From assembly GCF_003014615.1 (NCBI RefSeq), contig NZ_PYGI01000014.1, forward strand, positions 55,045 to 119,044: a stretch of DNA of 64,000 bases. The letters run 5' to 3'. The notes under the pieces were generated by a model that searched no databases, had not been told where the DNA came from, and saw nothing but the letters and a program-made list of their open reading frames with translations. Shown one piece after another: positions 28,310 through 38,157 of the stretch. Numbering within the stretch: position 1 is the first letter of the stretch; every line of letters begins with the position of its first letter. Position numbers and translations under genes: made by a program. Source of the stretch: Marinobacterium halophilum (GTDB lineage Bacteria; Pseudomonadota; Gammaproteobacteria; Pseudomonadales; Balneatricaceae).

Positions 28310-31300
28310 TCACAAGCTGACTTCATACAGCGCAATATCTGTCGGCCACTCGCCACCGTGCGATAGTTTGACCCCATTCCAACTGTCCAGCATCTGTTTT
28401 ACTTGTTCCATGATTGGCAGACTGAAATCGAAGCGTTTCAAACCGTATGCATCCGCTGTACATTTCCAGTATCCCATCCCCTGGTCAAAGGCCAGCTTCA
28501 GCTGAGTACTCGATTCAAGTTCAAGCGTAAGAACACGGCGATGGCTTACCTCTGCCAGAGAATCCCGTGCATTGATCACTGGACGGGTACCCATAAGTGC
28601 TGAGACCCACTCCTCCAACACCTCCTCCATATCCTGCAGATTATTCCAGTTATCCCACAGCTTATCGCCCGTATGCCCAAGAGGCGCTGCAACTGTTTCG
28701 ACTGTGACCGATTTGACGCCATCACTTGGGATTACACGCATAAAACCAGCCAACAACATCACCGTCCAGGGTGAACGCAGATAACGGTCTTCATACCGGA
28801 TCGCGACAACCTTCTCACCCTGAAGCTTGGCCATAAAACCAGGTGCTTTATCAGTCAAAAGCGCCCTGAAGCGGTCATGTAGGTTAACAATCGGACCGTT
28901 CAGCTCTTTGGTGACCTCAAGCACGGTAGCAGTAGCATAAGTGCCCAGCCACTCGTCAGTGTTGATCGGATCAAGCTCCCACTCAGACAGTCTCTCGGAG
29001 GTCACCCAAATGCTGGCATCCTGGGCTTGCAGCCAATCTGTACCGGGAATGACAGATAGTTCAGAGTCGGAGAGCAAAGTAACAATACCCTCCTCTTTAT
29101 CCACGATCTGAACTGGCGCGTGAACACCACTAACACTCTGTCCCGCATTCAGCTGTGCAACCCTGATACCAAACCGAGACAACAGCGCCAACTCCTCCTT
29201 AATGACAGACGGTAAGCTCTGCGTTTCCAGAACCACACTGACATCACGGTCATCGATCACCTTCAATGCAATCAGCTGCTTACGGAATTCAGGTGCTCCC
29301 AAGTCCCACAGGTTGCAATCACCTCCGAGGCGAATCCGAATCTCCTTGGCTGATTTGTTGATCCAGTGACGGATAAATCGACCGGGCTCATAAGGCCAAT
29401 ATGTGGCGCCGTCGACCGTATTGAAGGGTGCTGGCAGCTGCAGGTGTTCAGCGAAGCGGCTTTCCTGAATCCACTCAAGCGCCAGCCGCCGGTTCAGCTG
29501 CTCGAATTCAACTCGGCTGTCCTTGCTGGCCAGGCATGAAGAACAGGCCGTCTGACAATTTGCAGAGCATTCCAATTTCTTGAGCGCTGCACTCAACAGC
29601 TTTGTCATTTCCTGCAAGGCAGTCAGCACAAAGCCCGCGCCACCGGCCACGTTATCGTAGACCTGTACAATGTATCGTTTTTCGCCTGTTTCAATGTCAC
29701 GATCAGGACGAACACCAAAGCCCATTTCGCTACTGGCAATGCCCAGCTGATCAGAGACAGCGTCACGCAGGGCAACCGCGAGCGTTGTCGCTATCACACG
29801 GCCTGTTTCATCCTCCGGAATCCATCCGCCCGTTAACGGGTTGCGGAAAGTCCATTCGACGACATGTGTTCTTGCCTGATAGCCGAGATGAAGGTTGGGC
29901 ATAACCCTCTCGCCTGAACACTCGGGTTGGCTCTTGCTCCCCGTGGCGCCACCAATTGGACGGTGATTCTTGTCCGGTTCCATTCCTTTTGGAAGATTGC
30001 CATTGGGGGTCATTGAATCAGCGCGGCCACAGCTCATACATACCGCGAACCCATTGCCGTTCTCTCCACCGGAGCGAACCACTATCTGTCCGTTTTCACC
30101 AAAGCGAACAAAGCCACATGCAGGATCCGGCAGTGCTACAGTCGCCCCTTTGACATGCACAAGGGGCCTCTCGACAGGCATGAATTTCTGCGAAGAGACG
30201 TCATTAGTTGTCGGCTCGTAGAAATCCGTAACAAATCCCAGAGGGCGAAGCACCTTCTTAACCTGGAGATCAGGAATCTTCGCATCACACTGCGGACAAT
30301 GGAGATCGTCACCATGCGAGTAGGCATACTCCTGATAGCTTGGTGTACCACAGCTCACACACTGCCAGGAAAGGTCAAACTTCTGGCTACCGCCGCTTGC
30401 TCCTTCCTGATAAGACTGCATTTTGATACCCGCCGAACGGTATACACGCCCATCAATGACAATCTGTGCGCCGGGCGCATATTCCCTTACCGCGATATCC
30501 AGCCCCCTTGAAGGCTGCTCCTTGTAGGTAAATATGTTGTCCTCTCGTCCGGATTTCTGGGAGTCAGCTGTACTTTTCTTGTTCTTGAAGTCCTCAATAT
30601 TGTAGGTATTGAGGGCAACAACATTGGTCGGAAAACCATATCCCGGCAGGAACGCTCGTGCAGCCAACTCTTTCAGCAAGTACTCCCCTTCATGACGGAC
30701 CTTCTCCAGCTCCAGTGCTTTCTTATAGCTCGGGTCTGTTGCCGCATTCAGGCGCAGGTTGATCTGCCGGTATTCCTCTTGCCAGCCCTCAGCCAGCTTA
30801 TCAATAGCCTCAGCGCAATTAGTCGCCAAAGTATCAATGCCGGCAAGCTCCAAGGCGGTTCGTTTGACGATTCGCTTTGCCCCCTCCTCCAACGCCTTGG
30901 CCTCACTGCCCAACCAATCGATGAAGCGGTCAACAACACCCTCATGGGCATGGAAAAACCACTGTACCGTCAGTCGGGTACGGTCGCCCTCTGATGCAGT
31001 CTGTGCTTTCAAAAATTGTGACAGCAGGTAGGAGTTAACATGCCTCTGTACCAAGGGTTCAGCATTAAGCGTGATTACAGGGGCCGGAATCGCAGTACTG
31101 AATGCCCACTTGGGGTTGTTGAACACGCGCGTGTTGTGCGGATCAGATTTGCACAGGGTGTAAGCGATAGCTCGGGCCTCACTGCGGCGACCCGCGCGGC
31201 CTGCGCGCTGCAGATAGTTGGCAGGATGCGGTGGGACGTTGTTCATCACCACGGCGGAGATACCGCCAATATCCACCCCCATTTCCATGGTTGTAGAGCA

Positions 31301-34300
31301 GTTCAGGACGTTGATCTTCCCTTTCTTAAAGAGCTCTTCATATCCTTCCAGGCGTTTTGAGGACTGCTGAGCAGAGTGTTCTGCTGTTCGATAGTAGAAG
31401 CCTCCCTCGACTGTGCGATCAGAGATATCACTCCACAGGCTGACCTGGCGCAGCTGCTGAACAACGTCGTTGTTAGCCACCTTGCCTCGAATAGCCAACA
31501 AGGCACCTTCATCCTCACCCTGAGGAGCCAACGCAGTAAAATCTGGTACTGTAATCGACTTGCATTCCAGCTGGACGCGCTCAGCTTTTCTCGGGATATA
31601 AGGGGTTAAACCTCTAAAGGTTGTGTCCAGCAAGCGATAACTAATCGGACACACCCAAGCCTTCTGAGGCAAAGTAAAGGTGATGGCTTGGCGCGCAAGC
31701 GTGTAGCCACTGCCGCTTGGACTTTGCAGGATCTGCAAGCGTGTAAGCTCCTGCCATGCGGACTTGAGCCATTCATTGATCTTGTCTCGATCGGTAGCGG
31801 AATGCGAATCCAGCACAACACCATGAATCAGCAATTTCACTAGACGTGACGGTTGTCTTCCAGGCTTAAACTGAGGCCATGCTTTAGAGCGTGAGGTGTC
31901 CTGGTAATCAATGTTAGGCGCTACCAACTCTTTGGGCGCAAACTTGGCTCCCAACCAATGACGTTCATTTTCGTTCATGACAATGAACGTGTTTTCACGT
32001 ACATGAAAATCAAGCGCCACCTTCAGGAAGTCTTTCCAATCCTGCAGGCTCAAAGCCTCCCTTTCCTGATCATTACCCACTTTGGGGGCCAGCGTTTCAG
32101 CCCAAAAACGAGGGACTGACTGAACATTCTCCAGCCCCAGATAACCCACCTGAACCAGTGCCAGTGTTTCGGTACTGTTCTGGTTTTTTGGACGGCGAGC
32201 AAACTCACGCAGCAACAGCAAGCTTGCCAGAGTCATGCTGTTGTCATGGCCACCAAAGAACTCTGGGTTCGCGTAGCGGTTGTAATCAAGAATTGAATGT
32301 TTGATATCGTTGGCGGCAGCAAGATCTGAAGCCAATTCCTGCCAGCCAAGCTTCGCTTGCTGCGAAGCACTTGCGGGGTCCTGCTTCAGCTTTGCCTGAT
32401 CGCGCCGCTGCTGAGCAAAGTCCGACATACCCATCTGTTCAAGCTGTTCGGCTTCCTGAAGCAATTCTTCCACCGATTTATCCGGTAGTGCGGGAGCATT
32501 CAAATTCTCGAGCGCTTGCCGGTTACGAAGAATCGAGAATACAAGCCCCCTAAGCCGAGATCGCTCCGCTTCCTGCTGCATGCGCACGGCCATGCGTGCC
32601 GTACCCTGACGGCTGTCCGTGAAAGTGATCAACTTGCGACCACGGCCCGGAAGGCTCTCAGGATTGATGTCTTTGCCTTCAGGATCGGGACAGAACTCCA
32701 ATACAGTCGGCACAGCATTGCTGACGTAGAACGGAGCCCCAAGGTAACACTTGCGCAGGAATCCTGCAGGTGCATGACCAGACTCGCCACACTGACTACA
32801 CTCTGAACCTTTGTCCGTCGCCAGATGAACGTTAATCACTGAGGGTGTACTCAGCGCACCCAGCTCAGCTGTTTCCTTGTTAAAAGGAACGATCTCGTAC
32901 TTCTGATCCACCTCGGTCGAAGCCAAAACCACAGACTGCTTGCCTGAATATTGACTGTCTTCGACTTCTGGTACGGACTCATCATTGACGTCATCCAAAA
33001 GCGAGAATTCATCGCCGGAATAGGGACTGGCCTGACGCAGCGTGCCATTCGCATCCTCAGCGACCAAATGCGGCGTTTTACAGTCACCGCAGAATGCCAA
33101 CTCATAGACTGGAGCACTGCATTCACAGCGGGCGCGCTGAGTGACATAGACATTACCGAATGGCCATTTTTTGAGATGCTCTGATTTGGCACTGCAACCA
33201 GGGTCGATGCAGCTCCAGAGGCCATGCAGCATACGCTGGTGGAGGTGACCACGCAGTTTCAGGAAAGGCGGCTCGTCCTTTGATGGCTGGGTGTCACTCA
33301 TCAAGTCGATCCACTGCAACAGCTCCTGCTGCTGTGCTTCCTTCTGCTTGCTTACCAGCGTCGTAGCCACTGCACCGATAAGCTCATTGAGATCCAGAGG
33401 CTTTTCACTGCCCACCAGCGTCTGCCGCACTCGATAAGCCAGCGGGTGATTGCACAGGGCAGTATAGCGGTCTCTCGAAACGGTGTTACCTGGGTCAATG
33501 GCACGCATTTCATCGAGTGTGCGCATGGGGTCCGGATCGTGCTCAACTGAGGGTACCTGCCGTGAACCACTGATCACCACGACCTGATCGTCAGGCACAC
33601 CCGCCAGCGATGCCAGATAGGACTGTAGTTTTTGTGTCGCCCCTTCCCCGGCAATAGTTGCCGATGTAGCCACAAAACGAATTTCATGTGCCTGCTTGCC
33701 GAAGGCTTCCACCACACGACGCAGCAGCAGCGACAACTCAGCAGCCTGAGAGCCTACATAGGTGTGCGCTTCATCCAGCACAATCCAGCGCAAAGACTGC
33801 TGCTCTCGTGAAATGCGCAGAATCGGATCGTCCACCTGACGGACCAGCATGTATTCCAGCATGGTTGCGTTGGTCATCAGGATCGGTGCGGGCTCCTTGC
33901 GCAGCCGCTCACGTGACAGTATCTCGTTGGGCCGTTCGCGCTGTGTCTTGCGAACAGAGCTCTCATTTTCTTCGGTATTGCCGTTATACAAGCAGAAGCG
34001 GATGTTGTCGTTGAATGGCGAGGTCCATGCATCCAGACGCTCGCGCTGAGAGTTGATCAATGCGTTCAGCGGGTACAAAAAGAGTGCTCGTACACCCACC
34101 AGTGCGCTTTTGCTTTGTTCATGCTCATTGACCAGATCCTGCAGGATCGGAATCATGAAGCACTCAGTCTTGCCCGAGCCTGTGCCGGTGGTAATGACCG
34201 CAGACTTGGGCTTATCGGCCAGCAAGGTGTTCCAGCTTTCCAGCTGATGCTTATAGGGCCGAATATCGGCGTCAAAACCGTAGTTATCCGCGGTAGTGAG

Positions 34301-34549
34301 TGCGTTGACGACGGATTCCGACAGCAGATTGCCTTTCAAGTCCGCAAAGGTCGGTTCACCTGACTGCCAGCCAAAGGTATGCTCAAAAACAGGCGGCGCC
34401 AGAAAGCAGCCTTCCTCCCCCATGCGGTTGTGCATCTGCTCGGCAAGATGTGTTCTAAGCCCGGCATCGTTGATGCCCAGAATGGACAGCGTCGCTTCAC
34501 GCGTACGACTCAATGACTGATTGATCAAATCCTTAAAATAACCGCTCAT
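28310..34549 (-). CDS. druE: Druantia type III DruE-like giant helicase with DUF1998
   Basis: A 2079-residue SF2 helicase-like defence protein. Motifs in order: Walker A TTGTGSGKTECF (about 118-130), LFLYPLNALINSQ, VLDEAHTYVG (about 255), FVATSATIAG (about 290); several CxxC zinc clusters (about 440-500 and 1330-1370); helicase C with TTMEMGVDIGG and YLQRAGRAGRRSEARA (about 1090-1130); and a C-terminal DUF1998 region with NVAGGAGF and a Cys-rich CSANCQTACSSC (about 1640-1680). Size, DEAD/DUF1998 layout and the partner upstream fit DruE of Druantia type III. Its ATG overlaps the DruH stop (ATGA), so the two are coupled. The mechanism of Druantia is not known from sequence. Confidence 0.88.
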   Translation of the reverse strand: MSGYFKDLINQSLSRTREATLSILGINDAGLRTHLAEQMHNRMGEEGCFLAPPVFEHTFGWQSGEPTFADLKGNLLSESVVNALTTADNYGFDADIRPYKHQLESWNTLLADKPKSAVITTGTGSGKTECFMIPILQDLVNEHEQSKSALVGVRALFLYPLNALINSQRERLDAWTSPFNDNIRFCLYNGNTEENESSVRKTQRERPNEILSRERLRKEPAPILMTNATMLEYMLVRQVDDPILRISREQQSLRWIVLDEAHTYVGSQAAELSLLLRRVVEAFGKQAHEIRFVATSATIAGEGATQKLQSYLASLAGVPDDQVVVISGSRQVPSVEHDPDPMRTLDEMRAIDPGNTVSRDRYTALCNHPLAYRVRQTLVGSEKPLDLNELIGAVATTLVSKQKEAQQQELLQWIDLMSDTQPSKDEPPFLKLRGHLHQRMLHGLWSCIDPGCSAKSEHLKKWPFGNVYVTQRARCECSAPVYELAFCGDCKTPHLVAEDANGTLRQASPYSGDEFSLLDDVNDESVPEVEDSQYSGKQSVVLASTEVDQKYEIVPFNKETAELGALSTPSVINVHLATDKGSECSQCGESGHAPAGFLRKCYLGAPFYVSNAVPTVLEFCPDPEGKDINPESLPGRGRKLITFTDSRQGTARMAVRMQQEAERSRLRGLVFSILRNRQALENLNAPALPDKSVEELLQEAEQLEQMGMSDFAQQRRDQAKLKQDPASASQQAKLGWQELASDLAAANDIKHSILDYNRYANPEFFGGHDNSMTLASLLLLREFARRPKNQNSTETLALVQVGYLGLENVQSVPRFWAETLAPKVGNDQEREALSLQDWKDFLKVALDFHVRENTFIVMNENERHWLGAKFAPKELVAPNIDYQDTSRSKAWPQFKPGRQPSRLVKLLIHGVVLDSHSATDRDKINEWLKSAWQELTRLQILQSPSGSGYTLARQAITFTLPQKAWVCPISYRLLDTTFRGLTPYIPRKAERVQLECKSITVPDFTALAPQGEDEGALLAIRGKVANNDVVQQLRQVSLWSDISDRTVEGGFYYRTAEHSAQQSSKRLEGYEELFKKGKINVLNCSTTMEMGVDIGGISAVVMNNVPPHPANYLQRAGRAGRRSEARAIAYTLCKSDPHNTRVFNNPKWAFSTAIPAPVITLNAEPLVQRHVNSYLLSQFLKAQTASEGDRTRLTVQWFFHAHEGVVDRFIDWLGSEAKALEEGAKRIVKRTALELAGIDTLATNCAEAIDKLAEGWQEEYRQINLRLNAATDPSYKKALELEKVRHEGEYLLKELAARAFLPGYGFPTNVVALNTYNIEDFKNKKSTADSQKSGREDNIFTYKEQPSRGLDIAVREYAPGAQIVIDGRVYRSAGIKMQSYQEGASGGSQKFDLSWQCVSCGTPSYQEYAYSHGDDLHCPQCDAKIPDLQVKKVLRPLGFVTDFYEPTTNDVSSQKFMPVERPLVHVKGATVALPDPACGFVRFGENGQIVVRSGGENGNGFAVCMSCGRADSMTPNGNLPKGMEPDKNHRPIGGATGSKSQPECSGERVMPNLHLGYQARTHVVEWTFRNPLTGGWIPEDETGRVIATTLAVALRDAVSDQLGIASSEMGFGVRPDRDIETGEKRYIVQVYDNVAGGAGFVLTALQEMTKLLSAALKKLECSANCQTACSSCLASKDSRVEFEQLNRRLALEWIQESRFAEHLQLPAPFNTVDGATYWPYEPGRFIRHWINKSAKEIRIRLGGDCNLWDLGAPEFRKQLIALKVIDDRDVSVVLETQSLPSVIKEELALLSRFGIRVAQLNAGQSVSGVHAPVQIVDKEEGIVTLLSDSELSVIPGTDWLQAQDASIWVTSERLSEWELDPINTDEWLGTYATATVLEVTKELNGPIVNLHDRFRALLTDKAPGFMAKLQGEKVVAIRYEDRYLRSPWTVMLLAGFMRVIPSDGVKSVTVETVAAPLGHTGDKLWDNWNNLQDMEEVLEEWVSALMGTRPVINARDSLAEVSHRRVLTLELESSTQLKLAFDQGMGYWKCTADAYGLKRFDFSLPIMEQVKQMLDSWNGVKLSHGGEWPTDIALYEVSL

Positions 34550-37500
34550 GAGTGACTCCCTTTAGCGTGAAGCAAACCGGACAAAGTGGCTGAGTAAACC
34601 GGCCCATACCAGCCATCCCGGTCAAAATCAGACAAAACACGAAAACCAAAGCGCAAAGCAGCTTCTTCTGCTTCCAGCTCAGACAAGCTCGCTACACCCG
34701 CCGTCAGGCAGGCTGCAAACACAGGCATATAAAAAACTGATCGCATATAACCAGGCATTTCGAGCCCCCGCATCCAGGCATAATCCTCATGCTGACGAAC
34801 CCAGTTGCTCAAGGCTTCATTAAGGATCACGGGCCATTGCGCATCCTCCTGACGCATACGAAGTTTGCTTAACCAATCGGGTAGTACAAACTCAAGGGGC
34901 ACCTTCCTTATGCTCTCTCCCTCACTAGCACAAAGCTCACCCGAAAAATCTTTAAACAACGGCACCTGAACAGACAGCAAGCCCATGCGCGACTTTGCAC
35001 TGCTCTTGACCATCTCCTCGGGAATACCAAACTGCTGCGACACGCCCTGAACATATACCAGAAGCGCTGATTTCCATTGCTCAACCGTTATCGCTTCCCA
35101 GATGACCGCCAGTTCCTGCTGCAGTCGTTCAGCAAAACGCGCATCCATTTCGAGTCGGAATACCGCGAGGGCCAATGCCTGAGGGTGACGACTCAGATGC
35201 TTCCAGCTTTCAAAAGCTGACAGAGGAACATGCTTGTAACGCTGCTTCAGCTCAGTCAGGTAGAGCCAGCTACTGTGCAGAAAATGCACTGACATATCAT
35301 CCAGCACATCATTGAATACGTCCGGCCGAAGCCTGGGGTGATAGTAACGAGCAGCAGAGTTAAGCGTTTTAATCACCTGCCCATCATCGGGTGTACAAGC
35401 AGCGACATCGGGTACATGTAGTGCCGGACGGAAGAAAGTGGCTGAGCCTTCGGCTGGATACAGCAACCAAGGGCCATCCTTTTGCAGTCGTGCCGGTAAC
35501 TCGAAAACACCCGTTGTCAGGCTTTGGATTGATTGGGGTTGTAGCTCAACAGGAGCCTCCTCGGGAGTCTGCACTTTCATGGCCATGACCACAGTCCCTT
35601 CCGCCCTGTGCACCAACGGCTGAAGATTATGATCAGTCAGTTCAAAGAACTGTCCCAGCCCGCCTGTAAACCGAATTTCAGCACTATAACGACGAATATC
35701 TAATTGCTTGAGTGGGCGTGAGGTTTCTATCTTGCAACGAACAACTGCATCCTGCTCGGCACTACAGCTGAACAGGGACAAGATGTCGTCATAGAGCGAG
35801 AACAGGCTCACCTGTGTCGAGGTGCTCTTAACGTCATAGGTATAACGCTTTTCCAAACCCGCCGCTCGCCCCATCAGTTCAAGCGAGAGGTGAAAAGTTT
35901 GCGTTCTACCCGGAGGAGGCGTCATGACCAGTGACATTCCCAAAATGCGATCCAGTGTGAGGTCATGTGCTCGGAACAGGCTACCGTCATCTTCAACCAG
36001 CTGAACACCCTCTTCGGGGTAAGGTAGCCGAATTACAATACCATCAGCGTGGTTGCGTTGATCTGAGATCTCCAGCAACACCCGGTCGGGTTGCTGATCA
36101 ACTGGCGTCAGCTCAACGGTAGTGGTACTCCCTTCTCTTCGAACCTCAGTGTGCAGGCTTTCGTTCAGCACACGAACCTTTAGCCCCTGCACCGTCCTAA
36201 TTGAAATACGCGCCGGCACCTGCGAAGAAGCAGGCAGCGACGCAATCGAAAAATCACGGGGTAATACACCCAGCTTTCGACGCGCCAATACCTGTTGATC
36301 CGGGCCAAGCACCTCAACCTTGAAGCTTCCAACCAGAGGCAGTGAATCGATGCTCTGGAACACCTGATCATTCACTCGGTACGACTCAGGTCTTCGCCCC
36401 TCTGCCGATGCGCTGGCGAGCATACAGCGGGGCCACCCAAGCCAAGTCGCAATTGGAAGTGTTTCGTAGGGTGATAGCACCCCCTGAAATTCAACACGCT
36501 CAGCAGCAGACGAACTTCCGGGCTCAATCAGATAACTGGCACCTGCATCCGATATGATTGTGGGCTGACTAACGCGGTACCAGAAACCCACTTCTGCATC
36601 AGCAGCAACGGACGGCATGCCCTCAATTTTCATGCTGACAGGTACGCGCAACAGCACTTCAGGTGCTTTAGCTTTCACCGATGCAATGCCGACCAGATAA
36701 ACCTCGTCACCCTCCTCGACAAAAACAGCAGGCAATTGGTTCCAATCCACCTCACTGAACTGAATGGTGTGCGTGTCCAGCCGCTCACCGGCACAGGAAC
36801 ACACTAGAAACAAAGGCTTGTCTGGCGACTTGCGGCGGCATTTAACAACCTCGGCAGGAAGTTTGACCGCCAGCACATCCCCCTCAAGCCGCCCATAGGC
36901 CGCCCCCAGCTTCAGTACCATTTGGTCGCCTTCGTACAGCGCCAGCTCAACGCGAGTCGTGCTGAGCTTACGTCCATCCAGCTTCACCTGCAGCGACGGT
37001 GCCAGTCTGACTTCCGCCAACAAACGCGCCAGTTCAATGGAGCCATCAATTCGATGCTCACAGGTAAAGTAACGCGCCATCTCTTCGGCACGCTTGCGCT
37101 CTTCTAGACGTACACCTGCATCCCTCAGCCATTCGTTAACCAGGCTGTGGCCATTTTCTTCTTCCAGCGGCAGCGGAAATTCATCGCGCCACTGGGGGTA
37201 ATGGCTATTCAGATAAGCAGCGGGGTCATCCTGTTCATCAAGCGCGTGCTGCTCTGCCAGCAGCATGAGCGTCTCGATCACTCGGGCCAACAACTGGTAC
37301 TTCTCTTCATTCTGAAAAGACTGAGGGAAATACTGTCCGTATTCGCAAATAACCTGGGCAATATCTCGCCCATCGCGCTTGCACTCATGGTAATGCCTGA
37401 TGCCTGACTTGATTGCCCGACCAAAGCCATGCCCTTCACTCTGCAGCAGCTTCCAGGGCAGCCCGCCTTCAGCGAAAAGGGAGCCAAGATAGTCAGCACC

Positions 37501-37869
37501 ATGGGCACGATAGCGAATGGGGCGACCCCAAAAATCCAACCCTCGCTTGACCAGGCCCTTGTGCTCAATCGGCTGCAAGCTGAGCTCAAGTTCAGAATCA
37601 AACGCTTGCCATGACCAGTTGGCGTCATATTGGCGACGATAGCGTTCTGCAACAAACAGACAGTACCCTGCCGCCCAATAAGTTCCAGATATGATGCTTT
37701 CTCGTTCTTCCGGGCACACGGACAACAATACGCTGAGCATTTGGAGCTCATTGTCGGTTGTGGCGTAGCTGTAAAGAGGTAAACCACTGGGCGCGGTGCA
37801 TCCTCTTTGTTTCAAGAAGGAGTCAACCCAGCCTCGTAACCGACTTTTCGCATACTGCATGTCATTCAT
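34546..37869 (-). CDS. druH: Druantia type III DruH-like protein
   Basis: A 1107-residue protein without catalytic motifs that I can see. A helical N-terminal region (about 1-290), a long beta-rich middle (about 300-830, resembling tandem immunoglobulin-like segments) and a helical C-terminal region (about 840-1107) are suggested by composition. The call rests on size, on position directly upstream of and coupled to the DruE-like helicase, and on the two-gene druHE layout of Druantia type III. GGGAG precedes the ATG. A sigma-54-type promoter sits 79 bases upstream. Confidence 0.78.
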   Translation of the reverse strand: MNDMQYAKSRLRGWVDSFLKQRGCTAPSGLPLYSYATTDNELQMLSVLLSVCPEERESIISGTYWAAGYCLFVAERYRRQYDANWSWQAFDSELELSLQPIEHKGLVKRGLDFWGRPIRYRAHGADYLGSLFAEGGLPWKLLQSEGHGFGRAIKSGIRHYHECKRDGRDIAQVICEYGQYFPQSFQNEEKYQLLARVIETLMLLAEQHALDEQDDPAAYLNSHYPQWRDEFPLPLEEENGHSLVNEWLRDAGVRLEERKRAEEMARYFTCEHRIDGSIELARLLAEVRLAPSLQVKLDGRKLSTTRVELALYEGDQMVLKLGAAYGRLEGDVLAVKLPAEVVKCRRKSPDKPLFLVCSCAGERLDTHTIQFSEVDWNQLPAVFVEEGDEVYLVGIASVKAKAPEVLLRVPVSMKIEGMPSVAADAEVGFWYRVSQPTIISDAGASYLIEPGSSSAAERVEFQGVLSPYETLPIATWLGWPRCMLASASAEGRRPESYRVNDQVFQSIDSLPLVGSFKVEVLGPDQQVLARRKLGVLPRDFSIASLPASSQVPARISIRTVQGLKVRVLNESLHTEVRREGSTTTVELTPVDQQPDRVLLEISDQRNHADGIVIRLPYPEEGVQLVEDDGSLFRAHDLTLDRILGMSLVMTPPPGRTQTFHLSLELMGRAAGLEKRYTYDVKSTSTQVSLFSLYDDILSLFSCSAEQDAVVRCKIETSRPLKQLDIRRYSAEIRFTGGLGQFFELTDHNLQPLVHRAEGTVVMAMKVQTPEEAPVELQPQSIQSLTTGVFELPARLQKDGPWLLYPAEGSATFFRPALHVPDVAACTPDDGQVIKTLNSAARYYHPRLRPDVFNDVLDDMSVHFLHSSWLYLTELKQRYKHVPLSAFESWKHLSRHPQALALAVFRLEMDARFAERLQQELAVIWEAITVEQWKSALLVYVQGVSQQFGIPEEMVKSSAKSRMGLLSVQVPLFKDFSGELCASEGESIRKVPLEFVLPDWLSKLRMRQEDAQWPVILNEALSNWVRQHEDYAWMRGLEMPGYMRSVFYMPVFAACLTAGVASLSELEAEEAALRFGFRVLSDFDRDGWYGPVYSATLSGLLHAKGSHS

Positions 37870-37947
37870 TGCTCAGACTCCCTTTTACCGAATCCAAAAA
37901 TCTACAGACCGGTCTGATCATCCATACCGAAATGCTCAGGCTGTCTA

Positions 37948-37995
37948 AGCCATAAGCATGCCAAAACGAAAATATGTATATTTTTCAATTAGTTG
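37948..37995 (-). promoter_or_regulatory. Sigma-54 promoter and IHF-like site of druHE
   Basis: On the minus strand, TGGCATGCTTATGGCT (37963 to 37948) has the invariant GG and GC 12 positions apart and fits TGGCACG-N4-TTGCW with two mismatches. Start would be near 37936. Upstream, TTTCAATTAGTTG (plus strand, 37983-37995) matches the IHF consensus WATCAANNNNTTR at 12 of 13 positions, 20 bases beyond the promoter. Confidence 0.75.
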
Positions 37996-38030
37996 GTGAA
38001 TATTTATGTGGAAATACAAAAAACCATATG

Positions 38031-38049
38031 TAATAAGTATTACTTATTA
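38031..38049. promoter_or_regulatory. 19-bp perfect palindrome upstream of druHE
   Basis: TAATAAGTA-T-TACTTATTA is a perfect palindrome about 70-85 bases upstream of the sigma-54 element, the right distance for an enhancer bound by the RtcR-like activator. I did not find the same palindrome at the other three promoters, so its role is open. Confidence 0.4.
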
Positions 38050-38157
38050 GGAGCTACTTTTACGTTTCTACCTTCCTCAACCTCACCCTCTATGAAATTC
38101 TGATCCTAAATACTCTTCACAGTCGAAGGCAGCTATTCGGGTGGTCAGAGCACAGCT

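Noticed and set aside
28310..37869. DISARM or Dpd system as identity of the DUF1998 helicase
   Set aside because: No PLD-domain DrmC, DrmB or DNA methylase partner is adjacent; the two-gene layout fits Druantia III better.
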